64,000 bases of DNA from Pyropia yezoensis (Eukaryota; Rhodophyta; Bangiophyceae; Bangiales; Bangiaceae): the NCBI GenBank assembly GCA_009829735.1, contig CM020618.1, forward strand, positions 18,709,346-18,773,345, read 5' to 3'. Of the stretch, positions 11,375-21,432 are shown in pieces. Positions within the stretch are counted from its first letter, which is position 1. Each line of letters opens with the position of its first letter. The notes under the pieces were generated by a model. That model did no database searches, was not told the DNA's origin, and saw only the letters and a program-made list of their open reading frames with translations. The position numbers and the translations under genes were made by a program.

Positions 11375-11736
11375 TGTAGCACAATAGGGATCCGCGGCAC
11401 GTCCACTCTCAGGGAACACTCACTAGGGGGGATCGGCACCAACGTCACCGGGAGGCCAAGGTTGCTGTCGTTGGAGCGCAAGCCACGGGACCAAGATAAG
11501 AGCCCAAATGAGAGGGGTCTGTTGTTCTACCATGGCCGGCGGCAGATCCGCCGCCGGCCCCCTCGTTATAAGCCCTCGGAGACACCAATAACTACCCTCC
11601 ACCCCAAGATGCAAGTCCCTCTGGTCATACGTAACCCGCAGATACCGTGACCAGTACGAACTCCCAAATTGAAAGTTACGGGATATAAGTAGCCCCCCTG
11701 AATTAGGGTCACAATACGGTCATCCATATTGCTACA
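11375..11736 (-). repeat. A1 5' LTR (362 bp)
   Basis: TG...CA termini (TGTAGCAATATGG to ATTGTGCTACA in sense). Matches the LTRs at 17693-18054, 28016-28378, 31303-31663 and 56836-57197. Flanked on the right by AATGG, the partner of CATGG next to the LTR at 31303-31663. Confidence 0.95.
11535..11575 (-). promoter_or_regulatory. LTR core promoter: TATA box and GC palindrome
   Basis: In element sense a TTATAA motif (about 11567-11573) is followed, after a run of G, by a palindrome with 10-bp arms GGCCGGCGGC around a 6-base loop (11535-11560). Both features are kept in all five family A LTRs. The palindrome lies about where the transcript should begin, so the RNA would start with a hairpin. Confidence 0.55.
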
Positions 11737-12715
11737 AATGGTCATTTACGAAGCGACCACCCTATCTGCCACGTTTTACCGTCGCTTCGACGAAGTCCTT
11801 TAGTACATCCGGGGTGATCTGTCTCCGTTTGGCGGTCTCGTCGTCTTCTTTGCTGGGGACTTCTTGCAGGTTTGCCCGCCGCGTGGTGAGTATGCATTTA
11901 AAAGTGCTGTCTGAAACCGCGTGTTTGGGAGCCGCGCGATGATGCTGGAGTCGAACTACCGGCAGGCAGCAGACCCTGACTTCTTGCAGCTGCTTCTCAG
12001 GCTGCGTCTGGGCGCACATACAGAGAAAGACATGGCTCTGCTGGCGACTAGGCAGACTGTCTGCGCGCCCCCTTCCGACTGTGTGTTGCTCTTTTGCCTC
12101 AAGTCTTCAGTTGCTGAGAAGAACCAAGAAGAGCTGGATAGGCTACCGGGACCGGAGGAGACGTTCGAACCAGTCGACCTCTGTATTCCACCCTACCTTA
12201 ACGCGACCCGTGCAACGCACTTGCTGGACAGCGCTACCAAGGCTGTGGGTATTCTGAAGCTTTGAATGGGCGCTAGAGTAATAGTGTCGTCCAACGCGCT
12301 GGCATCCAGGGGTGTGGCGGCCGGATCACGCGGAATCGTGCAAGCCTTCTCACGTTTTGGGCGCGTGCACCTGCCTGCTGTGGAGCTTGAGCTCCCTTGA
12401 GGGACTACGAGCCTTGAAGTCGTCGGTCCCACCGAGGACCGTGTCGTGGCAATTGACGGGTTGAACAAGGCCGCGACGCGATGGCAGCTTCGTCTGGTCC
12501 TTGCTTGGGCTTTCACAGTGCATGGGGCGCAGAGGTGGACTTTAAAGCGAGTGGCAGCAGACCTGAGCGAGGCCTTTGCTGCAGGGCAAGTTCACTCAGC
12601 GTTGTCACGCACTCGCCGTCTGTGTGACGTCTTCTTGGTGGGCTTTGATGAGTCCAAGATCTTGGTGTGCCTCGATGCTCTTGCTTTCTGTTCCCCTCTA
12701 TCTGCTTTGTAGAAG
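11737..12715 (+). pseudogene. PIF1-type helicase, C-terminal half (pseudogene)
   Basis: PIF1 proteins are 5'-to-3' DNA helicases of superfamily 1B. Seen here: region after Walker B, FGGLVVFFAGDFLQV (motif III), ESNYRQAADPDFLQLLLRLR with a run of charged residues after it (motif IV area), GARVIVSSNALASRG, and LAWAFTVHGAQ ... GQVHSALSRTRRL (motifs V and VI) ending near GFDESKIL. At least three stops (after FDEVL, after FKSAV, and near 12400) and several frame changes break it. The N-terminal half is on the other strand at 31664-32642. Removing the LTRs and one copy of the 5-base duplication puts the two halves back in one frame. The Walker B acidic pair has become Tyr-Glu (VMVIYEATTL). It could be a host gene or come from a Helitron; no Rep domain is seen. 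Confidence 0.85.
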
Positions 12716-13456
12716 TGCACGTTAATCTTTCTCGTCGATAGCGCAGCGCAGCTGGGATTCAATACCAAACAAAGGTGTTTACAAGTTCTCTTGTCAATCA
12801 ACGGATGAGTGCGCGGACGCTGTTGATTATTGCGCCCCTCCACGCTGTGCTCGGAGCACACGTTGTGCTCTTCAATGTTGCTCTTGTGGTAGCAGTCAAG
12901 CCAAAAAATGTTGACCATGTGCGGGATGAGCTTCTTGAACGAGACGAGAGCAGGCGGCATGGGGCCCTCTCCCTCGCGTTCCAGACAGCCAAGCCTTCGA
13001 AGACACATGTTGATCAGGCCCCTCTGAGTGAAGCAGCCCCGCACCACACCCTTGAACTCATCCAACAAACGACGTTCAAAAGAATCTGCTTCACAGGGAC
13101 ATTCGTACCACAGCTTGCGGCGAAGAGTAGTCAGCGTGTCGTGGTCCAGGAGCACAGACGGTGAATGCAAGGGAAAGGGCATCGCCGCTTTGCCACCTGA
13201 ACCGTCACTCCCTGCTTCACTCGACTCGCCGCCGTCAGCTGCACGGATGCCAGAGGTCCTATGCGCAGAATGATGACAGCCGAGTGGTGCGTCAACAGCT
13301 TGAGAGGCCCCTGCAGGCTCGAGCCCAGCGAGAGCATCCCTGCACGGAACTTGGGCCGAGCCAAAAGGCGGCACCGCCAAGAGAGATGTGCGCGTCCGAG
13401 CAGCGCACATGATGACAGCAACCGCAGTTGCTAAAGTGATAGAAAGCACCCCCAAT
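12716..13456 (-). CDS. Unrecognised minus-strand ORF in the PIF1 downstream flank
   Basis: A frame open on the minus strand from 13455 down to 12592; only the part beyond the helicase is considered. The middle (about 12790-13170) has a protein-like composition with Trp, Cys and His (LWYECPCEADSFERRLLDEF, then NIFWLDCYHKSN). The ends look like chance translation, and the last 120 bases are antisense to the helicase. I do not recognise it. It could be a gene that followed PIF1 before rearrangement, or no gene at all. Confidence 0.25.
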
Positions 13457-13582
13457 GCCAGAGCACCCGGACCCGCACCGGGTAGGCAGCCAGCTCCAGG
13501 TAGATTATTGGCCGTCGAGGAGGCTCCTCCTCAGCCGGATACTCCGGCAGACAGTACCCGACCAAGTGCGGGAAACGAGTAA
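13457..13582 (+). pseudogene. A3 gag 3' end fragment
   Basis: Last 41 codons of gag, downstream of the zinc knuckle, ending Gly-Asn-Glu-TAA. The frameshift heptamer GGGAAAC is at 13570-13576. The left neighbour is unrelated sequence, so this is a truncation point. Confidence 0.9.
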
Positions 13583-16500
13583 GAGGAAGGGTGACACGGG
13601 GGCGCTGGGGTAACCCAAGCAAGCCACCCCGGGGTACCGCGGGGAAAGCCCCACGGCGAGCGCGGTTGAGCCGGCGCCGCATCAATCCCCGGGTACACCT
13701 TCCGGCCCTAACCACGCAGAGTCAGGGGAATGATGAGCAACCTCCTAGAACGGGAGGCGAGGACGGGATGCCCCGTCACGTTTAACCAGTTGAGGGCCCT
13801 GTCCAGGATGCCCGAGGAACACCGGATATCGGTGTAGGACTTGCGCTATTTACCTTGGAGAACTTCAAGGTATCGGCCACACTGGGGGTTGACCCCCAGT
13901 CGACACGATCGTATTACCCTGTACTGGATGCAGGAGCTGGGCCCAACCTTATCTGGAAGGATACCCTGCCGGACAAGTGGCTCCCGCGAGTCAGAGTGAC
14001 CCGGGGACCCACCATCAAAGACGCGAGTGGTCGCCTCATTCGTACGACTGCAGCGATGTCGCTGCGGGTTACAATCGGGGAACTCACCACGGAAGTCGAC
14101 TTACTGGTGTGTGAGACCCTATCGGTGCCCTGCATACTGGGATGCACCTTCATCAACGTTCACGTGGATGCAATCCGGCCAGGCCGGAGGATAGTCGAGC
14201 TGCAAGAAGCCGACGGGACGAAGCGAGGACACACGGCTATCGTCAGGGACCTGACGCTACACTGGAGCCACGTTAACGTGGCTGAGGTGTACGCAAGCGT
14301 AGAGCCGAAGACACTTCGGCTGGCCAAGCGAACTCGCTTTGAGCCAATGTCGGAGACAGTCCTCCCTGTTAACAGTGACCTAGCAGGCATCTGTAGAGTC
14401 CAGTCCAACCTGCGGACGTACAAGCGCCATGGGGTGACCATGGCCAACGGTCTCATTGACATCCCAGCGGGAGGGTCGTCCCTACTCGTGATGGCGAACT
14501 ACCGCCGTAAGGCAGTCACCCTCCCGAAAGGGACTATCCTCGGGATCGCCGAGCTCTACGAAGGAGACATCCTTATCCCGGACGAGGGTGGTCAAGTGGA
14601 AGCACTTGAAGTGCTGGCGGTCGCCGATACCCCCGAGCAGGACGAACCCGACGTTTGGAAACCTAGTCGACCACCAGTACCGGCGGATAATCCGACAAAG
14701 GACCAGAAAGCATTGAAGGCCCTGGCCGAGGCTGACCTCGACCACCTTCCCCCTTCGGTAGCCGAGGGGGTACGACGGATGTTAAGAAAGCATGACGTCA
14801 TGTGGACAGGCGGGGCCTTGGGTACCATTGGGGCAACCTCACATCGAAGAGACCTGGTACCAGGCGCACGACCCGCCCGGTCACAACCGCACCGAGCGGG
14901 ACCTATGCAACGAGAGATCGTTGACGGAGAAGTGAAGAGGATGAGCGAAGCTAAGGTGATACGACCTTCGATGTCGAAATGGGGTGCCCCACCCGTCTTT
15001 GCGTTACCGCATAGAACGGGGACCTTCGTCATCGATGTCGATGCGTGCGATACACAAGTGGGATGCACCCTGTTACAGGGAGAAACGTTGATCGGTACCG
15101 ATGACGTTATCCAGGACCTACGTCCGGTAGGGTACTTCAGTCGGACACTCAAACCGGCTAAACGTAACTGTAGTGCCACCAAGCGTGAGTGCCTCGAGTT
15201 ACATGGGCAGCGCAACTGCTCCGTCCATACCTGGAGGGCTCCAGGTTCATCGTGAGGTCCGACCACGAACCCCTACGATGGCTCCTCAACCTTGGTGACA
15301 TGGATTCCGACAGCCGTAGGAAGCTAGCCCGATGGAGACTGAAGATGGCCGAGCACGACTACTGCACCATATATAAGGCTGGGTCAACCCACCACCTCGG
15401 AGACGCATTGTCTCGACTTGACACCCCGAGCGGGGATACCCGACCGGTGGACGAGGACATCCCGGTGGTACCGGTTTGCATGGTAGGTAATGCCACCCAA
15501 GGTATGGTTGACCATACCATGGCACACCGAGCATGCCCACTGACTCTCGCGGACTTCCGCGAGGCACAAGCCAATGACGAGGACTGTAGACGCCATCGCG
15601 CTAACCTCCTGGCCGGTACGGCCGACATCTTCTCCGAGAATGAAGACGGACTCATATACCGGCGGGCACCCGCCGATGGACGACATCAAGTCGTGGTTCC
15701 CGTGTCCTTACCGCAAGCCGTCATGGAACGAGAACACGAGAACCCTACAGCCGGACACCCGGGGGGTTCACGCATGTTCGCAGCACTGCGAAGGTTCTTC
15801 TACTGGCCAGCAATGGCCGTCGACGTGGTCGACCACGTAAGGGGATGCCACCCCGGTGCACGTAACCGAATGAGTCTACATAGAGAGGCGTCTGCCATGA
15901 AGCTATTCCCACCCGATGGGCCCAACGAGCAAGTCGCTATCGACATACTTGGGCCACTTCCGGTAACGGAAGAAGGGAACAGGTACATCCTGGTCATGCT
16001 TGAACGCTTCACTAAGCTGTCACGAGCGGCAGCTATCCCGGATGATACGGCCTACACCATCATGAACGCAGTGGTTGACCACTGGATCAGTGCATACGGA
16101 GTCATGAAGCAACTCCTCTCCGACAACGGAGCAAACCTGACGTCTGCATTCTGCACTATGGTCATGGGCATGTTCGGTATCGAACCACGTCGGGCATCCG
16201 ACTACCACCCGCAAACCAACGGGCAAGTAGAGCGGTTTAACCGCACCATCGTCAAGATGCTACAGTGCTACGTGGCCGAGCACACGAACACTTGGGACAG
16301 GCTCCTGTCCGTACTCACCCTGGCATACAATGCCAGGCCACATCGGAGCACGACCATCGCCCCACTGGAGTGGGTCATGCCACTAGGCGTCGGTAACCTG
16401 ACGCTGCCACCAGGCCGGTGTACTCGGTATGATACACCGAAAGGCCGACCGTCCGAACGTATACACGTAGCTTGGTTGGCCAAGTTATCGTGGATGATAC

Positions 16501-17012
16501 CTAAGCTCAAGGGTGCCCTTGACCGAAATCAACTTCGATACAAGAAGAACTTTGACGCCCGGCTACGGGTGCGCAACGCTACCCTGATGACACGTGACTG
16601 GGTCAATATCAGACACCAGAAGTTCCGAGGGAACAAGCTCATGCAACCGGTCAAGGGACCGTACCAGATTCTCCACAGAGATGACCACTCTGTTATCCAC
16701 CACTCCGATTCGGAGATACAACGCATCAGTTTGAATGATGTCACACCGGCGCCGCAGCCGGAACATCCTCAGCCGTTACCGGCTGGGTTGCTACATGAAG
16801 CGCTTACCACCCACCGGTCGAATGACCCGGTGGGACCGGATGTAATCCCATACCAGGTGGAAAGCATCGTCGGACATACCGACCCAGACCTACCAGAACC
16901 CTAGCACGTCAAGGTAATGTGGGTCGGTCACGACTGACCCACCTGGGAACAGGCGGCGAATATACCACGCCAACTCCTCATGCCTTACATGAGGCGACGC
17001 CGCCTACTATAA
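13570..17012 (+). pseudogene. A3 pol lacking reverse transcriptase
   Basis: Protease (VLDAGAGPNLI) and linker are in one frame from 13855. At about 14990 the frame jumps from the MSEAKVIRPSMS segment, at the start of the reverse transcriptase, straight to the DVDACD motif of RNase H; about 850 bases of palm and fingers are missing. The joint shares CCCCA with both parent sites. A frame change near 15220 follows. RNase H and integrase are then open from 15189 to 16904, with the Asp-Asp-Glu triad intact but CHPG in the zinc finger. The chromodomain has stops at 16903 and near 16938 and ends at 17012. It cannot replicate alone. Confidence 0.93.
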
Positions 17013-17074
17013 CAACCCAACCGACACCAACTTCGGATGTTGGGGGATGGGGCTTAGACCTACTAAGTAGGGTG

Positions 17075-17190
17075 TGACATGGGTATGGCAGACATAGGTT
17101 ACTAAGTCAAAATCGGACTGAGGTTACTAAGTCAAAATGAGACTTAAGATACTAAATCCAGCCAAGCTTAGGTAACTAAGTACGCCTGAA
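17075..17190. repeat. A3 copy of the 24-bp palindromic repeats
   Basis: Degenerate units carrying GGTTACTAAGTC and GACTTA, the counterpart of the clear 4 x 24 bp arrays in A2 and A5, located between the 3' ends of pol and the antisense gene. Indels have blurred the period here. Confidence 0.7.
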
Positions 17191-17473
17191 CCTTAATAAG
17201 TTGACTTGAAAGCAAAGGATAACTCCGATAATATCGAAGTAACCAGGGGGCTTACACCGGAGGATGTCCTCCCCAAGCCAAGACGCAGAGTAAAGGAGGA
17301 CCACATCCTCCCAGCATTAACCAACCGGAAGAAGGTGGACGAGAGGCAAGGCACCACTGAGCCAGAAGGGGTACTCCCCAGGGCAACCAACAGAGGCAAG
17401 CAATGCCCCCGAAGGGGATGAGTTTATACTCACTAATACCCGGCCACCATAAGGGTAACTGGGTCCCTCACTC

Positions 17474-17692
17474 TCACACCCACAACCACCAGAAGGGGTT
17501 ACCCCCGTCAGCAGAAAGGGGCCAGTCACGTGACGTCGCGTACACTTTCGCACTCAAACGATCGGCTATCTCACGCCAATTTAGCGCCTGAGTCAACTCA
17601 GTGCAATGACTCACCAGAGTGCAGTCACCAGCCTCTACAGCCTCCAGAGTCATCTGGAGGCGGGTGAGCACCCAGCCGAAGCAACGCGCAGT
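17474..17692 (-). pseudogene. A3 antisense gene, C-terminal fragment
   Basis: The helical C-terminus of the aORF (TARCFGWVLTRLQMTLEAVEA ... REIADRLSAKVYATSRDW). It is cut from the rest at 28384-30718 by the A2 insertion. Comparable segments are 20783-20992 (A2) and 53732-53930 (A5). Confidence 0.8.
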
Positions 17693-18054
17693 TGTAGCAC
17701 AATAGGGATCCGCGGCACGTCCACTCTCAGGGAACACTCACCAGGGGGGATCGGCACCAAAGTCACCGGGAGGCCAAGGTTGCTGTCCTTGGAGCGCAAG
17801 CCACGGGACCAAGCTGGGAGCCCAAATGGGAGGGGTTTGTTGTTCTACCTTGGCCGGCGGTAGATCCGCCGCCGGCCCCCTCGTTATAAGCCCTCGGAGA
17901 CGCTACTAACTACCCTCCACCCCAAGATGAAAGTCCCTCTGGTCATACGTAACTTATAGATACCGTGACCAGTACGAACTCCCGAATTGAAAGTTAAGGG
18001 TTAGAAGTAGCCTCCCTATGTTAGGGTCACAATACGGTCATCCATATTGCTACA
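17693..18054 (-). repeat. A2 3' LTR (362 bp)
   Basis: TG...CA termini; pairs with 28016-28378. Carries the TATA box and GC palindrome in minus sense. Confidence 0.95.
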
Positions 18055-18070
18055 TATCTCCCCCTTTGAT
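18055..18070 (-). promoter_or_regulatory. A2 polypurine tract
   Basis: In element sense AAAGGGGGAGATA directly precedes the 3' LTR. Equivalent tracts are at 31291-31302 (A3) and 56823-56835 (A5). Confidence 0.85.
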
Positions 18071-18533
18071 TCTGCCCGTCCTCGGGTCGGGTTGCATTCG
18101 GGTTTCCGAATGTAAGTGGGTCGCGTGACCGTTTACCAGTCGGGTGGGGCTTTGCGCCCTGTCGCGACAGACACCCCTTTTCGAGGCTGTCTGAGGGGCG
18201 TGCCCCCCTCTGTGTGGTACACACACGATCCGTTTTCCGGACCGTTAAATTCCCGATGCGGGTTTCTGTTCACGACCCCCCTTTCCGAGGGGTGGTGCAA
18301 GCGGATCCGCCACCAGGCGTCTGGTGGTAGGGGGGCCCCTCTCGTGTGGACGATTGAGTGGGGCGGGCGGGGGCTGCCCGCGTTGCGTGGGGGCGAATGG
18401 GGGTGACCCCCCTTGCTTACCCCGTGTGTGGGGGGGGCGTGGCTCCGGTCCAGGTGCCTGGGTGAAGCGCCCTCGTAGCTCTGCTGGCGCGGGTCGTCCC
18501 GCGCTGCCGTATCGCTCGTGCTGAGCTGTGTGG
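18071..18533. other. A2 leader region upstream of the antisense gene
   Basis: GC-rich stretch between the 3' LTR and the aORF promoter, conserved in A3 (30830-31290, inverted) and A5 (56358-56820, inverted). No coding potential is conserved among the copies. Confidence 0.55.
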
Positions 18534-18555
18534 CTATAAGCGCGGGTACCCGCGC
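18534..18555 (+). promoter_or_regulatory. Putative aORF promoter in A2
   Basis: CTATAAG (18534-18540) is followed at once by the palindrome GCGCGGGTACCCGCGC (18540-18555), about 95 bases before the aORF ATG. A5 and A3 keep the same pair as CATAAG plus palindrome at the same distance. The arrangement mirrors the TATA box plus GC palindrome of the LTR. Inferred, not shown. Confidence 0.45.
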
Positions 18556-18647
18556 TTCCCTGGCTCGTCCGCGCGAGCGTTCCTCGTACCGGGTCGAGCC
18601 GGCCTCGGCTTTTCTGCACGGGGCGCCCCTGCTGCCCCGGTTTCACC

Positions 18648-20992
18648 ATGTTCGACCCCCAGGTACCCGGGGGCGACAACGACCTTCTGCTTGAGGAGGA
18701 GGAAGAGGTGATGGTGGACGACGTTCCCGTCTCTGCCACCGCCGCCGAGTGCTTCTTGGCGAGCTCGTCCGAAGACGAGGGCGACCGGGTGACCGTTCGT
18801 GTGGCCCCGGAAGGCGCGCCGGGCGGGTTGTCGTCCGTGTGTAGCGGCACGACAGCTCCGTCGGGTGGCGGGCAACCGCGTGTAGCGGCTGCCTCTGCCC
18901 CTACTCCTCCGGCGGCCCGGATGGCTTCTGTCGCCGGTGCCGGCGCGGCTCTCCCTCAAGACGGCGTCGCCGGTGTGCCGGACGGTCGTGGCAGCACCCC
19001 GGACGGGACGGCGGGTCAAGACGGCGTGGGTGCCCGCCCGGTTGGCGTATCCGCGGCGGCGGGTAGCGGGTCTACCCGTGCTGCCCCCGTGGTACACACG
19101 TCGGGCCCGGGTGCCGGCGATGCTCTGCCCGCGGTGCCGCGGACGCTTGGTGGTCAAGAAGTATCTACCCCGATGGCAGTGGACTCTGGGGGCTACTCCG
19201 GGCGGGCGCCCGCCCTTCTTCTTCCAACGGCCCATGTGCCGGTGGGGCATCCCCCGGCGCCCCCGATTCTTCCTGGTCCTGCCCGGGTTGCCCCGTTGGG
19301 AGGCGGCGTCGCCTTGGCGGCGGGTCAACCCGCCCTGTCGATGTCCAATTTGGTGCCTCGGGTTCGAGGCATAACTGTGCAGGAGTCGAGGGAGTCCGCT
19401 GGGCGGATGTGGGTGGACTTCCACCAGCCGCGTGCCCCGGGAGAGACCTCCCGGCGTGTCAAAGTGGACCCGAGTTGGGAGCGGGAGTTGGTGCGGCTGG
19501 TCAACCAGCCGAACGCGGTGCGGGTGGAACACCATTGGATCCTGAGTCAGCCGGACGACCGGCATGCGCAGCTCTGGCGCACCCGGGTGGGGCGGGGTGA
19601 GGTCTACCTCGACTCCACCTTCGGGGTATGCGACCTGATTGCCCCCGCGTTGCCGCGGGAGGTTGACTACCCGGCTAGTGCTCGGGGGGTGGCGGCGGCG
19701 GCGGAGCCGGTGGCGTTTGGGGACACGGTGGGCGATACCGGCCGGTATCCCGGCTTTGAGTATTTCCCGGGGGTATCCCCGTATCTGACGTTGACGGCTC
19801 CCTACCCGCCTATGGCGGGGTTGAAGTCGGCGTCGAGCTGGCGACGTAACCATGGTGTCATGGCGGAAGCGTTCCGCACCGATATAACGTGTGCGTTGCA
19901 GACCGGCAACGGTCGTGCGCCGGTATACACTCCCGTGCGCCCGCCTCTGTGGCAGGAGGGGTGGGAACCCGCCCCTGCTTTCCGGTTTGACACCGGCTCC
20001 TGCCTCCGATACTTCAGAAGTGTGTTGGCCTCCCGGCCGGTCCACCCGTTGCAGGGGACCTTCACCCTTGAGGTTACCCTTGGGCAGGCGTCCTTCATCT
20101 TGCTGTCCGTTCGTCGGCAGGGGCGCCTGTTTCATCTTCCGACGGGTGTCCGTCGGCACATCGGGCAGCTGAGCGTGGACCTGATAGCTGCCAAGACCGG
20201 GTTGGCCCGGGAGTTCGAAGCCATGCTGGCCGTTCACGACGCCGTGAACTGGGCTGGGGTGCTGGCCCTTCCCCCGTACCAGGACCCGCAGGCTGGGGCT
20301 ACCCCCTTGCCTCGTCACTCGTTGCGTATCCGGCGTGCTCAGCCGGGTGAGCCCCATTGCGGTGGGTGGGCGTCCACCGAGGCCGTTCCTGACCTGGGTA
20401 TTCCCATGGTTATCCATGACCCTCTTCAGGTCCTCGCCCCGTGGTTCGGTAACCCGGTACCGATGGCGGTTGGCCGTCGTCCCCGAGAGTGGGACTCTGC
20501 GGGTGGGGGGCGTGAGATTTCCCGTCGCCAGGCGGAGCCCCGCCGCGTTTACGGTGGAGCCCCTTCGGTGGGGTCCTACCGGGCCTCGTATCAGGCGCCA
20601 CCGGGTCCGGTGGTGGCCGTGTCCGCTCCTGTGGCTCCTCTGGCTGCGCCAGTGTCACCTTCTGCCTCTGTCATGCCTGACGGGGGACCCCGTCTATGGT
20701 ATGAGGGCGTTGACGCCCTTATTGCCCGCGCGATGTGGGGGGGTCTCTCTGTTAGCTGGGGGGATATATCCCAGGTGCTGCGTTGGTTGGGTCAGCGCGT
20801 TGCTTCGGTGGCGTGCTTGAACGCCTCCAGACAGCTCTGGATGACGTGGAGGCTGGCCGCAGCACCCTCGTCCAGCTATGCACCGAGGTAACTCGGGTGA
20901 TTGACCGTCGTGAGATTGCCGACCGGTTGAACATGGAGGTGTACGCGCTTACGCGTGAGTGGCCTCCCTCCGGCAGTGGGTCTACCCACTGA
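18648..20992 (+). pseudogene. A2 antisense gene (aORF), nearly intact
   Basis: Open for 747 codons from ATG 18648 (Met-Phe-Asp-Pro-Gln-Val-Pro-Gly). Residues 8-32 are strongly acidic. About 30-240 is Pro/Ala/Gly-rich and probably disordered. About 245-640 is the conserved domain (LVRVRxxTVQE-type start, then HHWILSQPDDRHAQLW, SSWRRNHGVMAEAFR, ALQTGNGRAPVYT, RQGRLFHLPTGVRRH). A basic, Ser/Pro-rich linker follows. Near 20800 one base is missing relative to A3, so this frame ends at 20891; the true C-terminus continues in the next frame to 20992 (FGGVLERLQTALDDVEA). No signal peptide or membrane segment is seen, and no known fold is recognised. It lies tail to tail with pol. The long minus-strand frame over it is a shadow. 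Confidence 0.75.
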
Positions 20993-21266
20993 GGAGTGCT
21001 ATTGTTTGTAAGGGAGAAGGACCCGGTGGCCCTTATGGTGGCCGGGTACTAGTGAGTATAAACTCATCCCCTTCGGGGGCATTGCTTGCCTCTGTTTGTT
21101 GCCCTGGGGAGTGCCCCTTCTGGCTCAGTAATGCCTTGCCTCCCGTCCAACTTCTTCCAGTTGTTTCATGCTTGGGGAGGTCATCCTCCGGTGTAAGCCC
21201 CCTGGTTACTTCGCTATTATCGGAGTTATCCTTTGCTTTTAAGTCAACTTATTAAGGTTCTGGTTT
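20993..21266. other. A2 spacer between antisense gene and pol
   Basis: No gene seen. Sequence shared with A3 (17195-17470, inverted) and A5 (53450-53730, inverted), with direct pyrimidine/purine-biased short repeats such as AGGAGG...CTCCC. Confidence 0.5.
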
Positions 21267-21362
21267 ACTTAGTTACCTAAGCTTGACTCTACTTAGTTAC
21301 CAAAGCTTGGTTGGACTTAGAAACCTAAGTCTGATTTGACTTAGATACCTAAGTCTGCCGAG
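21267..21362. repeat. A2 4 x 24-bp palindromic repeats
   Basis: Four direct units of exactly 24 bp, each starting ACTTAG and holding an inverted pair such as ACTTAG-ATAC-CTAAGT. They lie between the stop codons of the two convergent genes. A terminator, insulator or protein-binding array is possible. Confidence 0.85.
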
Positions 21363-21432
21363 ACCATGTCACACCCTACTCAGTAGGACTAAGCCCGACC
21401 CCCCACATCCGAAGTCGGAGTCGGTTGGGTTG

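Larger units (their letters stand above)
4928..11736 (-). mobile_element. Ty3/gypsy element A1 (minus sense), 5' LTR to chromodomain
   Basis: 5' LTR 11375-11736, primer site, gag and pol read leftwards. The element is cut at 4928 by the insertion of B1; its chromodomain end, aORF and 3' LTR should lie left of the window. The base after its 5' LTR starts AATGG and continues as PIF1 helicase sequence, so A1 inserted into that gene. Confidence 0.9.

Noticed and set aside
18534-20417. A 627-codon minus-strand frame over the A2 antisense gene
   Set aside because: It is a mirror frame caused by high GC; it is Arg/Gly/Pro-rich without motifs and is not kept in A3 or A5.
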